Assembly (NCBI RefSeq): GCF_910592395.1
Contig: NC_088321.1
Span: forward strand, 6,450,001 to 6,514,000
Direction: 5' to 3'
DNA length: 64,000 bases
DNA from: Lineus longissimus
Taxonomy: Eukaryota > Nemertea > Pilidiophora > Heteronemertea > Lineidae
The translations under genes and the position numbers were made by a program. Under the pieces are notes generated by a model. That model did no database searches, was not told the origin of the DNA, and saw nothing but the letters and a program-made list of their open reading frames with translations. This document shows positions 26,973 to 36,276 of this stretch, piece by piece. Numbering within the stretch: position 1 is the first letter of the stretch; each line of letters starts with the position of its first letter.

Positions 26973-29070
26973 ATGATGTTAACGTATGAAATGGAGCATG
27001 GAGATGATGTTGACAGCCCTGACCCTGATACCACTACTGATTATGATTATGATGATGATGATGATGATGATGTAGATGATGCTAACCAGGTTGTACCTGG
27101 TGCATGTGGGCACCAGAAAAGCTACAGTCTCAATCGGAAGATTGACCTTATCGAGACATACCAATTGGAGCATGCTATAGGATTACGTCATGCTGAAACT
27201 GCGACATCCTTTGCTAGACACCACCGCATAGCACCGCAGACATTTAGACGTTGGTTAAGCACACATGATGACTTGTTTGCCCTCCGAGATAGATCAACTC
27301 AAGACCATAGAAGACGGAGGAGACAACGGCAACACGACACTGATGCACAAGGTAGTGTTTCTACAAGCATTATATTCCTCGCTAAATGAATTTCCTTCCT
27401 TGTTGGCCTATACCGACCGGAATAAGTCCGCTTCTGTGTCATGGACGGAAGAATAAGTCGCACTATACATCAAAGCGACTGACCCTGACCATTGCCTTTA
27501 ACAATATCAGTATTATTGTTCCTGGGACTTTTATTCCTAGGACTAACATTTCGTTCATACCTGTGGTTATCGGCAATCAATATTTCCAAAGATGTTAAAC
27601 GTGTTAGCTTTTTTATTTCAGCATACTGGCCCGAAATGGAAAACAATTTGAACACCTGGTTCCTTGAGCGCCGAAGACTTGGTTTCCCTGTTTCCGGTGA
27701 GGATATTAAAGGGCAAGCTGGAAGAGAATTTCGGCAATGGTGGGCAGAGCTTCCGAACGAAACGAAGGCCGAAAGACAAGAACAGAGACCCCTGCGATAC
27801 CTTTTCCATGCATCTGCACATTGGCTTAGCAACTTTATGGAAAGGTGAGTTTCATTCCGCTGTTGCATGGATCGGCCTTTATGGATTGTATGCGGTGAAT
27901 TTTAACAATATGCAAATTCCATTTAAGGAAACAAATCAGCTATCGAAGGAAGACCAAAGATTCAAGGGGGTTACCTGACAACGCCTAGGCTTTGGTTGCC
28001 GACTACCGGGGAGATTTTTCCGACCTCATCAGAGGCGCTGATTTTGATGTCATCATGAACATGAATGAGACGTTCGTGTTGTTTGATATGGTGCCAAGAT
28101 CAACAATGGAAGCGACTGGGTCTCAGAATGTTGACATTAGATCATCCCAAGGCAACCCGAAACTTGGATGCACGGTGACTCTAGTAGTTACGACAGACGG
28201 ACGAAAAGGACGAGCCGAGGTCAACTTCAGAGGCTTGGCACCAGATGGTGACGTCATTCGGCAGCTTCAGGCGAATGCTCCAGACAATGTGCGAGTAAGT
28301 ATTGGCATAGAATACAAGTCCGTGCTTGTAGTACAGGACATGTACCTGACGTCATCAGTGTTGTCATTGACGGTCATTCTAGTTAATGGTAGTATTTTAG
28401 GAAAATCAGAACTTCTATGACTAAAATTATTATAGGTTTGTCATGGATGGAACCAAAACATTGTGCGTGTCTGACTGTTCAGAAAAGTAATGTAAATGTT
28501 CATACTTGTTGTTTATTTTTCCAGGTAACTGGTAGTCCACAGGGTTGGGCCAGACACCAATCGCTAATCGAGTGGTTGCAGGCCCTGGTTGTGCCATTAG
28601 TAGCAGGGGCCACGTTCCTGTTACTTTTAGACAGGTATCCGGCGCATCGAAATCAGCCATTAGTAGCAGGGGCCACGTTCCTGTTACTTTTAGACAGGTA
28701 TCCGGCGCATCGAAATCAGCAATTTCGTGATGCAATCGCCGCAGAGAATGGGACAGACACTTTCATTCCAGGACGATGTACTTCTCTGCTGCATCCCTTG
28801 GACTTGACCGTAAACAGGAGCTTCAAGTGTCACCTGAGGACCATTTGGAAAGTGTGGAAAATCGGCCACACTGATGATCAAGGACATTGTGAGCGGATCA
28901 CCAGGCGGGATGTGGTCAGGATGATCAGCCTCGGCTGGGAAAGGGTCACACAACAGACGATTATGAACGGTTGGAGAGCCAGTGGCCTAGTTCCTGAGGA
29001 CGATGACGAAGTCGGGGAGGGGGTAGAGATGGTAAATGATGAGCTTGAGCAGTTTGTTGAGGGGATTTAG
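26973..29070 (+). pseudogene. pogo/Tigger-like transposase, four exons, inactivated
   Basis: Exons 26,973-27,351, 27,622-27,844, 27,928-28,294 and 28,525-29,070 have GT-AG borders and compatible phases. Exon 1 has an Asp-rich tract and a psq-like helix-turn-helix (SFARHHRIAPQTFRRW). Exon 2 has the CENP-B-type second DNA-binding part (FHASAHWLSNF). Exon 3 has the first DDE block as NMNETFVLFDM, with Asn where the family has the catalytic Asp. Exon 4 has LLLLDRYPAHR (second D), duplicated in tandem, and LLHPLDLTVNRSFK (third D). A TAG interrupts exon 3 at 27,986. The duplicate and both mutations make it inactive. Confidence 0.8.
28593..28718 (+). repeat. 63-bp in-frame tandem duplication in the transposase
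   Basis: Two identical 63-bp units (28,593-28,655 and 28,656-28,718) encode the 21-residue block carrying the second catalytic Asp (LLLLDRYPAHR) twice. Identity is complete as far as I can see, so the event is recent relative to the rest of the copy. Confidence 0.9.
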
Positions 29071-29524
29071 TTTTCGGAAGGAGAAGAGGATGATGATGTT
29101 TTTGATGATGACGTGTAAATCCCGTTTGGATAATAAAATTGATTGGTAAATTGATAAGTAAATCTTTTCTTTAATTTATTCGTTAACAGCAAGACTTCTT
29201 TATTGGGACATTCTGCAGACCCATGAAGCTGGATTTATTATAGGCCCTAGATTAGAAATTTCTGGTCAACGAACACTATGGGCATAAAATGAGGACGCTA
29301 GGTGTATTGTATTCATTCATTCAGTACAGGACTACCCCATGTCAATGTTCATGTCTTTTATCCACTTACGTGGAAGGCATTGACATTGCCCACGAAAAGG
29401 GAGTCATTTATCAGCTGTGGCTGTTCTTTCTGATGTTCGCCTGCCACCAGTAAAATCGGCCAATTCATTTGGACTTAGTCATTTTACGATTCAGCCGCGC
29501 TCGGTTAAGTGGGAGAAGACAGTA

Positions 29525-30511
29525 TGTTGTAGATAATTTTTGTTGGAAGCACACTAAATGTGTCAAAGGTGAACCCTAGCCTCAAGGTGTATGAAAGGAG
29601 TTGCCTTTTGGCAGTGTGGTTCCTGCGCCAGCCAAGAACGCCCATTCATCAGCTCAATCAGCCGGATGAAAATTGCAGTTTTTAGGAGGAGATAGTCTGA
29701 TGGAGGAGATAAGGTAATCTGTCTGAAACTATTAGCTTTACCGCAATGTTACAAATTAATGAAATAACTTTTTTCTCTCGCTATTTCTAGGAAAATGGAA
29801 GGCTGGCAGGCTATGCGTTTTGCTTGGTATTTTTATTACTCCGTTTTAAACATGTTAAAATAAATGCGATTCTACCCTTCAAATTAAAATTTTCCTTGCA
29901 AAAACTTAAAACTGTTTTTTTGCTGCTAATCGGAGTATTGTCTAATGACCTCGATGTCGAAGGCTGCGGCAAACGCCGAACTTCATTTGTACTTAGATTA
30001 ATTAGCTACCTTGTTAATGTTTTCATCATTAATGAAAGATAAGGCTCCACTGTTTGAAATGGCATTTTTACTGCACTTCAGCTCTTTTGGGGGGAAATGT
30101 GGTAATATATCGTTTTTCTTTCCAACCAAGCTATGTTGATGTACAGAAAACTAAGACCATTAAGATTACACCTTCTCCTTACACCAAAGACAGCGATCGC
30201 ATTTTCTCTTTTTAAATCGGTGTGGCCTGACTTCATATTGCTGTTAGTCTTTATCAATATTTACATATCGTAGCTTTTCTTTGAAAATGATAGTATATCA
30301 TTCATAATTCACACATAAGGCACAAACATACATCATTTTTATTTAGTTTTGGGTATGTACTTTCCAAATTGAATGCACAGTGACCTTTCTGGCGAGTACA
30401 TTTATATAAAAGCGACAGCTGCTATTCTTGAGTTCAACACCTGTCAACTTAACTAAAGGGAGGGACATGCCTGAAATAAAATATTCTAACTTTTAAAACC
30501 GAGGAACTCCA
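29525..30511. other. Unannotated spacer between pogo element and Polinton
   Basis: No supported gene on either strand. If the kinase exons at 49,382 and 56,687 belong to a continuing gene, this belongs to the intron downstream of the HRDIK exon. I could not find the following kinase exon (DFG) here. Confidence 0.45.
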
Positions 30512-30517
30512 TATATG
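30512..30517. other. Left 6-bp target-site duplication TATATG
   Basis: TATATG directly precedes the left terminal inverted repeat and recurs directly after the right one at 49,275-49,280. Polintons create 6-bp duplications on integration. Confidence 0.9.
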
Positions 30518-30680
30518 AGTAGTATATGGGCTACTTGGGGAAAAGTATGAACTTTTGACCTAGTGACCTACTGACCTACTGACCTACTTTGTGTATGAGA
30601 AGTTTGAAAGTTGACCTGACCTAGTGACCTAGTTTGGATATGGTGTAAAATCTCCAGAGTGGGTCATGGCCTAGTAACCT
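30518..30680. repeat. Left terminal inverted repeat of the Polinton, 163 bp
   Basis: It pairs with 49,112-49,274 with very few differences (for example AAAAGTATG versus AAAATTATG near the end). It contains tandem GACCTA(C/G)TGACC-type short repeats. Confidence 0.9.
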
Positions 30681-31020
30681 CTAGTGACCTAGTTTGGATA
30701 TGGTGTAAAATCTCCAGAGTGGGAAAGTTATGAACTTTTGACCTAGTGACCTACTGACCTACTGACCTACTTTGTGTATGAGAAGTTTGAAAGTTGACCT
30801 GACCTAGTGACCTAGTTTGGATATGGTGTAAAATCTCCAGAGTGGGAAAGTTATGAACTTTTGACCTAGTGACCTATTGACCTGTTGACCTACTTTCTGT
30901 GTGAGAAGTTTTCAAAGTTGACCTGACCTAGTGACCTAGTGACATAGTTTTGATATGGTGTAAAATCTCCAGAGTGGGTCATGGCCCACTGACCTACTGA
31001 CATACTTGAGATATCCGAAG
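30681..31020. repeat. Subterminal repeats of the Polinton left end
   Basis: The TIR segment with TATGAACTTTTGACCTAG recurs at 30,729 and 30,852 (first copy 30,546), together with the GGATATGGTGTAAAATCTCC block, so the left end carries partial tandem copies of its own TIR. The right end lacks them. Confidence 0.85.
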
Positions 31021-31227
31021 TTTAGACGACCTTGACTTGGTAAACCAGTTTGTGGATATTGTGAAAAATAACCAATTTGGGTTATAGCCTAGGGACATGG
31101 TGACATAGTAGACCTAACTTGAAGATACTGAAAAGAATAAGAGTGAGTCAGCACATATAATACTAAGGGTGTTGTAAAATATCTAAGAATACCACGTCAA
31201 GTTCATGTACAGCATTCAAAAGCAGCT

Positions 31228-31660
31228 TTGATAAGGAACAACTATAGCATTACAAACATAGATGAAGTATTTATATATTATGCTAACCACAAGGAGGAAG
31301 ACTTCATATGGCAATTGGCCACTCTGTTCTCTTTGGAACAAAAAGCGTTATTACATGGTACACCTATCACCATTCATAAGGAACAACTGTAGCATGACAT
31401 GCATAGATGAAGTATTTACATATTACACCAACCACAAGAGGGCAGACTTCATACTGCAATTGACCAATCTGTTCTCTTTGAAACATGAAGCGTTATCATA
31501 AGGTACCCCAAGCAACAGCTTTGATAAGGAACAACTACAGTATGACAGACATAGATGAACTATTTATATATTACATCAACCTCAAGGAGGAAGACTTCAT
31601 ATTACAATTGGCCACTCTTTTTCCCTTTGGACCAAAAAGCGTTAGTACATGGTATGCCAT
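31228..31660. repeat. Three tandem units of about 147 bp
   Basis: Units start at about 31,231, 31,376 and 31,524 with ATAAGGAACAAC, followed by a block reading TATTTATATATTA and AAGACTTCATA. Spacing is 145 and 148 bp. Each unit can be read as an open frame, but frame is not preserved between units, so I treat it as non-coding. 31,021-31,227 and 31,661-32,285 show nothing else. Confidence 0.8.
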
Positions 31661-32285
31661 TCAATATTTTTCTATTTCATGTAACAGAGTCTGCTAAAAC
31701 AATATTCAGAAAAATATCACATTCAAAGTTTCACCAACTCTGTACAGACTAAAGTCAACTGCCTAGAACTTTTCACAAAGCACTCTACTAAAATGCATGT
31801 ATGACATTATGCAAATGATGATTGGTGCAATTCACCAAATGGTAGTTTGGGTATTATGTATAATTTTTTGTAATTTTTGTCCTAATCAGGTCATAAACGA
31901 TGGAACAACATAATTGTGATGATCGACCTAAATGCTGCTACCGTTTTATTTAATGACCCTAATTTGACCATAAGTACTTGTAATTATTTTTTTCCCTTTG
32001 TTACATACAGATATTTTTCAACAACTTGTGTGATTCTTGATTAAGATCAGGATTATATTATTGTTTAATCATTCTGTTACTCATAGTCTTTTGAGACGGA
32101 TGTCTATTGTGTTGTGGCTTTGGTGATATCAGGAGAATCTCATACCCAGAAACTTCACGGATATTAAACTAAGGTAAGAATTTTTGATCTATTATTCCTT
32201 ATTGTAGGCCTACAATGAGATTTATTTTTGGAGGTATATTTGGCCCTGAAAGGACCGTTTTTCCTGATGCCCCTGGGTTAAAAGT

Positions 32286-32636
32286 TTATGATGATGGTGT
32301 CAAACTTCTATGGTATATGATTGAAGCTTCCTCCAAGTCTAGGAATTCCCTCTCTTCATCAATTGTTCCACATGTACATAAACATGGACATGAATGTGCA
32401 CACATATGGTTATTCAAAATTAGGTCCTTTTGAACATTTTTCATGAAGCAGTGTGTACATCTCTTTGCTTCACAGTTTGTACACTTGATATGGTAGTTTT
32501 GGAAATGGTGATCTCCCAGCATACAGTCATCACACACACTGCCGTGCATAATTTCCAATCTTGTGCCAAATATAACTACGTTTGGTAGTTGTAGTGCTTT
32601 CCGCACACTTGCTTGCAGTTGTTCATATGTAGACAT
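32286..32636 (-). CDS. Cys/His-rich zinc-finger-like protein, antisense to other Polinton genes
   Basis: This 116-codon intact frame is on the minus strand near the left end. The middle (residues about 35-90) has CDDC, H-x-x-F, CTNC, CTHC and CAHSCPCLCTC, a dense Cys/His array consistent with a RING- or ZZ-like zinc fold. The N-terminus is a helix and the C-terminus is acidic. It is the only minus-strand candidate gene in the Polinton and diverges from the 220-residue gene at 32,857. Such divergent early genes often counter host responses in DNA viruses. That role is speculation here. Confidence 0.5.
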   Translation of the reverse strand: MSTYEQLQASVRKALQLPNVVIFGTRLEIMHGSVCDDCMLGDHHFQNYHIKCTNCEAKRCTHCFMKNVQKDLILNNHMCAHSCPCLCTCGTIDEEREFLDLEEASIIYHRSLTPSS

Positions 32637-32856
32637 TGTGGTGCACTAATCTCAAATGAACTCTGATAGATGCTGTCCATTCTTTATCTACTATGTGATA
32701 TTTGTGAGTGAATCTGATTGGATATGAGTGTGTGATTATGAGAGGTCACATGCTAAAGAACAATGACAAACTTGACCTTGAGCAAACTTCATTTGAATTT
32801 ATCCTCAAAACACACCAAACACATTTTGGTTATCCATTTGGACCGAGATCGTCAAC

Positions 32857-33519
32857 ATGGAAGGACCGCTCCCCAAAACTGTGCTTGCCACTCTGAATTT
32901 CTGTCTGCATCAGGCATTCTATCCTGAAGGAAAGGATCCTGTTCATGGAGTTTTTGTAGTTGGGGAGAAGCTCTTTGATGAGCTGCTTGAGGGAAATGAA
33001 GAAAGAAAAATAATTTCTCATGGAAATGTCATGATAAATGATAATCTCTATGTACTTAATCGTACTATTCCAGCGAGGCAAAAATATGGCCCTTTTACCA
33101 TGGATGAAATATTCAAGATGGAGAGAACTAATGTGTTCACTGCTCCAGAAAGTTTAGAGATAATTGCTAAATACAAATCAATTCATGTGTTATCAAACAG
33201 CAATGGCTGGAAGTTGTGTCCAAATGGCGAGATTGTATCAAACATGCATCCTCCTGAATATGTGAGAAGATCATTTCAGTTCACTTTTTCAACATACATC
33301 CCAGAATTAAAGAACTGTGAAGGTGTTATAATTGTTCCAAGTACAATTTCACGAGAGCAAGTACAGGATCCGAGAATCACAGTGATAAAAAGGGACACAT
33401 TTCACATAACAAAAGTAGAAACTGCTCCTGGAAAATGGTTCATTTTGCAAAGCTGCCGTACAGCTTATTATGAAAATGACCCCTGTTTTTATTTAGCATT
33501 TAATGACTCAATCTACTGA
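32857..33519 (+). CDS. 220-residue Polinton protein of unknown function
   Basis: This intact frame starts with ATG at 32,857. The product is globular with alternating beta-type segments (HGVFVVGEKLFDELL, GVIIVPSTISREQV, KWFILQSCRTAYY) and no membrane helix, signal or known motif. It lies upstream of the spliced Pro-rich gene and on the same strand as the core genes. It may be a lineage-specific accessory protein. Confidence 0.6.
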   Translation: MEGPLPKTVLATLNFCLHQAFYPEGKDPVHGVFVVGEKLFDELLEGNEERKIISHGNVMINDNLYVLNRTIPARQKYGPFTMDEIFKMERTNVFTAPESLEIIAKYKSIHVLSNSNGWKLCPNGEIVSNMHPPEYVRRSFQFTFSTYIPELKNCEGVIIVPSTISREQVQDPRITVIKRDTFHITKVETAPGKWFILQSCRTAYYENDPCFYLAFNDSIY

Positions 33520-33847
33520 TACCACGATAGGCATTGCATTTGCTCTCAACACATATGAAAAGGTTTGTGTTTTGGTTGTGCGCAATCTGATAATTTTTCG
33601 CCAAACTTGCCAAAGTCACAACTCTTTTGGCTCCTGTCATTGAAATGGAGTCGTATTTCTATTTGCTATACAATGAGTCAGAATCATTACCTGTATGCAG
33701 CAATGACATGCATTCATTTAGCAACTCCTTCTATGACATGAACTCGTCAAACACAAAACTTCGCAACAAACACTTCTCTATTCCTGTATATTACTTATTT
33801 TCAGTTATAATAATGGAAAAGAAGACAATGGAACGGAAAAGAAGACA

Positions 33848-35029
33848 ATGGAACGGTCATGTGCAGCAGCAGCTGCTGTTAGTAATAAAAAATTGACATA
33901 TGCCAATGTGGTTGCTGGAAAAAAGCCTCTTCCTATTCTTGGTAAGTTTTTCTTTCTTATTCTTCTTCATGCTTTATTTTTTAATGCTATAACAAAAAAG
34001 AACCCAACTTTACGAAGTTAATGTAATTTCATAATAGAGTACTGTCTTTTTTCTTTTCAGACGGACCTGATTCCGAGGAGGAGTTCACTTCTAAACCACA
34101 TGAATGGGTAAAAGTGGAAAGGAAGAGGCCTAAAGAGGCAAAGAAAGGTGTGTAGTAAATAAATAAATTTGTAAATGTCTTGATATATGCCCAAAAAGAA
34201 CCATATATATATATATATTTATGCTTAATTTATTGAATGTGTATGATCTAATGATTACACCTTTTTTTTCTTCACAGGCCATTTGAAGCTCTATCTAAAA
34301 AAGAGGTCATTTAAAACTCAACTGTCAACTCCAAGAATGACAACAAAAAAAAACGAGTAAGTGTGTTCATAACTGTTCGAGATCCTGATTTGTAATTTTT
34401 TTTCTAATTTTACATAGTCTTAAAATGAAAAAAAATTCTCTTGTTATCTAAATCACAGCAATAACATGATCTACACTATTGATAATAGCAACAACAACAA
34501 CAACAACTGAGAAGGATGTTTGATATAAACCTTTTTACATTGTCCTGAATTGAAACAAAACTTTTTTTATTTAGAAGTTACAAAAACGCCACCAGAAGAA
34601 CCAACACCCTCACCACCATCACCATCAAGAACAACAACAACCCCTGGAAATGATGAAGAAAGAAAAGTTGGAAGAATATCCCCGCCACTCCCACCACCTG
34701 TAACGCAGTCAACAACAACAACAATGGGCGAAAGAACGTACAGTGATTTTATAGACATTTTAAACGATTGGGTTTTGAAGAGAGCAGGTGTTGGGAAGAT
34801 GTACCTCCCAAAATATTATGAAGGGAAGGAACGTAAGGAATTTCTTGAGGTAATGATGCCTTATTTAAATCCTACACTCTTTTTTTTACCATCGTCATCT
34901 GATGCTGGTTGTCAGGAAAATGTTGTGCAGGAAACGCCTCCTTCACCACCTCATCAATCTGTCATAGTGGTGACTGATCAGCCGCATACGGTACGGGATA
35001 GTCCTCATTTAAGGGATCTGCTGCAATGA
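33848..35029 (+). CDS. Spliced proline-rich Polinton gene, exons before polymerase
   Basis: Exons 33,848-33,941, 34,061-34,147 and 34,278-34,356 have good GT-AG borders and matching phases, beginning MERSCAAAAAVSNKKL. The next acceptor at 34,573-34,574 leads to a Pro/Thr-rich exon (TPPEEPTPSPPSPS) to a TGA at 35,027-35,029. Joining exon 3 to exon 4 in frame needs a one-base change in an A9 run, so either the run varies or the last junction is wrong. A 5' untranslated exon is suggested by the acceptor TTATTTTCAG near 33,803. Basic and disordered, with a helical block SDFIDILNDWVLKRAG. Function unknown. Confidence 0.5.
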
Positions 35030-36091
35030 TCCAGCAATATCGATTTGGATCATGAGGAAGAAAAAATACCTCCTTCGCAAATTTATCGTCACGATGGTAA
35101 AGACCTGAATGAGGTGTTTTTTGTTCCTGAATTTCATCAGTGTGTTGCTGGAGATCAGGAGGCGTTGGAACAAGAACATCTGACAACTGAAATGCCTCAA
35201 CCATCTGATGAGGATGTTGTTCTTGTTCCAGACTCTCCTGATCTAGTGAAACAGATGCCTGTCCGGGAAGATAGCAAAGAAAAAATACCTCCCCTAAACA
35301 GAGAATTGGAGGGGGTGCCATGCACACCAGAGGATCTTGCTTTGCTAGACTTCTCGGACTTGCTATATTATGAAGAAAATAGGAAGTGCCATTCAAAAAG
35401 AGACAAATTACCAAACGGATTGCCTATGACAGAAAATTCGTCAGATGGGGACGTCCTGAAATATCTTTCAGGATCGTTTCCAGATAATGAATCAAATGTA
35501 ACAGGCAACCAATCAGAATCACCACTCTGTACACCAATTGTAAACGTGGATTCTGATTCTCCTCTTCGAGGTCAAATAGTTCATAATCTCTTTGATGAGA
35601 TTACGAATGGGAAAGTGCAACTTGAGGGGTTGCAATCATCACAACTTGGGCAGGATGTCCAACTCCAGCAGTTTCTGGAGTCGAACATCCTCACCAAGGC
35701 TGAGGAGCGTTCATCACTTACAACTAACAAGTTGCAAGAGGTGAATGAACCTCATACCCCTCAAGTTGCATCGACATCCTCCGCTTATATCAGGTCTGAT
35801 CCTACTAAGCGGAAGCTTGACCTCGATGGGGGGAATTCAAAGAAGCGACAGAGGAGGCAGGACAGGGACCCTGTCTTGAGATCACTTTTGAAAAGTCCCA
35901 ATGAAAGGAGACCTCCTCATGCAATTGGTGTTCTACCGGGTGGTAATGTTGGAAATGGTGTACCCCAGAAAGACAATCCCAACATCCGGGCAATTTTAAG
36001 TGGCACACATTCTGTGGTACACCCTTTCCATGATACCAAGATGGCGACGTCTTTTTTAGGGCTTCGTCAAAAGACGACAAAAAAAACGTAG
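35030..36091 (+). CDS. Acidic Pro/Ser-rich reading frame upstream of polymerase
   Basis: It continues the preceding exon in the same frame after the single TGA at 35,027. The 348-residue track (first usable residue after TGA) is acidic, with the repeated pattern EEKIPP...DGKDLNEVFFVPEF and a Lys/Arg-rich KRKLDLDGGNSKKRQRR that looks like a nuclear localisation signal. It ends LRQKTTKKT at a TAG right after an A8 run at 36,079-36,086. A -1 shift on A_AAA_AAA (36,079-36,085) would join it to the polymerase frame. It could be an N-terminal extension of the polymerase or a separate protein. Confidence 0.55.
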   Translation, partial: SSNIDLDHEEEKIPPSQIYRHDGKDLNEVFFVPEFHQCVAGDQEALEQEHLTTEMPQPSDEDVVLVPDSPDLVKQMPVREDSKEKIPPLNRELEGVPCTPEDLALLDFSDLLYYEENRKCHSKRDKLPNGLPMTENSSDGDVLKYLSGSFPDNESNVTGNQSESPLCTPIVNVDSDSPLRGQIVHNLFDEITNGKVQLEGLQSSQLGQDVQLQQFLESNILTKAEERSSLTTNKLQEVNEPHTPQVASTSSAYIRSDPTKRKLDLDGGNSKKRQRRQDRDPVLRSLLKSPNERRPPHAIGVLPGGNVGNGVPQKDNPNIRAILSGTHSVVHPFHDTKMATSFLGLRQKTTKKT

Positions 36092-36165
36092 CCAATACTC
36101 AAATTGGTGGTCACCAGGTCATCAACCAAAATGGCCCTTCTTCTTTTTCTTCTTCTTCTCCTTCC

Positions 36166-36198
<33 letters not shown>

Positions 36199-36276
36199 AA
36201 TGTTGACGAGTCGGACAATGAGATACATGGGCAAGCACATAACCATCCTCATGCACAGCCTGTTTTTCAAATTATC

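Larger units (their letters stand above)
26524..29522 (+). mobile_element. pogo/Tigger-type DNA transposon, complete ends
   Basis: A 26-bp perfect terminal inverted repeat starts CTGTCTTCTCCCACTTAACC at 26,524 and mirrors 29,497-29,522. The similarity continues imperfectly to about 55 bp. Both ends are flanked by TA (26,522-26,523 and 29,523-29,524), the target duplication of Tc1/mariner-pogo elements. The 2,999-bp element contains one transposase gene with three GT-AG introns. The gene is inactivated, so the copy is non-autonomous now. The superfamily call rests on the CENP-B-like helix-turn-helix and the DDE order in the gene. Confidence 0.9.

Noticed and set aside
26979-27173. Minus-strand frame with poly-Ile/Val
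   Set aside because: It is the complement of the poly-Asp codons of transposase exon 1.
31262-31752. Repeated 49-residue protein-like units
   Set aside because: Repeat lengths of 145 and 148 bp break the frame between units; there is no start context or neighbouring exon.
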